Source of the DNA: Trebouxia sp. TZW2008
Taxonomy: Eukaryota > Chlorophyta > Trebouxiophyceae > Trebouxiales > Trebouxiaceae
DNA: 31,488 bases
Direction of reading: 5' to 3'
Assembly: GCA_002118135.1 (NCBI GenBank)
Contig: BDIU01000560.1
Span: 1-31,488, forward strand
Of the stretch, positions 31,456 through 31,488 are shown in pieces. Every line of letters starts with the position of its first letter. Positions within the stretch are counted from its first letter, which is position 1. The position numbers and the translations under genes are program-made. The notes beneath the pieces are model-generated. The model had not been told where the DNA came from and made no database searches. It saw nothing but the letters and a program-made list of their open reading frames with translations.

Positions 31456-31488
31456 ATGGCCAGATTACTCGTCACCCCTCGTTTGAAA
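31456..31488 (+). CDS. Start of a further gene, truncated by the window
   Basis: An ATG in an excellent context (CAACCATGGC) opens a frame reading MARLLVTPRLK that runs off the end of the window. The basic, hydroxylated start would suit an organelle transit peptide, but eleven codons do not allow an identification. Confidence 0.35.
   Translation, partial: MARLLVTPRLK

Overview
The window is nuclear DNA of an intron-rich eukaryote, most likely a green alga of the Trebouxiophyceae type. The grounds are a plastid-targeted pyridoxal reductase of plant type, a PIG-U with plant/algal-like ends, genes cut by many GT-AG introns (commonly about 80-450 nt, acceptors mostly (T)TGCAG), densely packed genes on both strands, and abundant TGCA/GCATGC words. 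The lineage is an inference from gene content; no marker gene is present.

Layout. 768-3515 (+): PIGU, a subunit of the ER GPI transamidase, six exons whose phases all fit. 4240-5340: probably genic, but strand and exons cannot be resolved. 5830-7136 (-): a leucine-rich-repeat-like protein whose ATG lies in an 18-nt first exon. 7137-7619: a short divergent intergenic region. 7620-16791 (+): a secreted two-domain fasciclin (FAS1) protein of about 823 residues in 18 exons, with a Pro/Ala/Thr-rich linker built from duplicated exons. 17430-26716 (+): one very long gene (my model, about 1,500 residues) with a ubiquitin-like N-terminus, a helical repeat-like body, a Lys/Ala-rich segment and a C-terminal U-box. 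26673-27068 (-): a doubtful small gene converging on it. 27229-29912 (+): plastid pyridoxal reductase (PLR1-type aldo/keto reductase), six exons. 30786-31121 (-): a small unknown protein. 31456-end (+): the start of a further gene cut by the window edge.

There is no operon logic; the genes serve separate cell functions (GPI anchoring, cell wall or surface adhesion, ubiquitination, vitamin B6 salvage). The most unusual stretch is the FAS1 gene. Its linker exons are recognisable copies of one another, mostly in symmetric phase 1-1, and its introns hold several decayed copies of exon starts: four tandem pseudo-acceptors at 9781-10019, a 111-bp intron-exon duplication at 12701-12922 and a 153-bp shifted exon copy at 15720-15943. 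This looks like a wall/adhesion protein caught in the act of growing by tandem exon duplication. The second notable item is the Ubl plus long helical body plus U-box architecture, with microsatellites and a 15-bp minisatellite in its introns.

Exon coordinates were assigned by eye from reading frame, splice consensus and intron phase. They are models, not transcript-supported facts.
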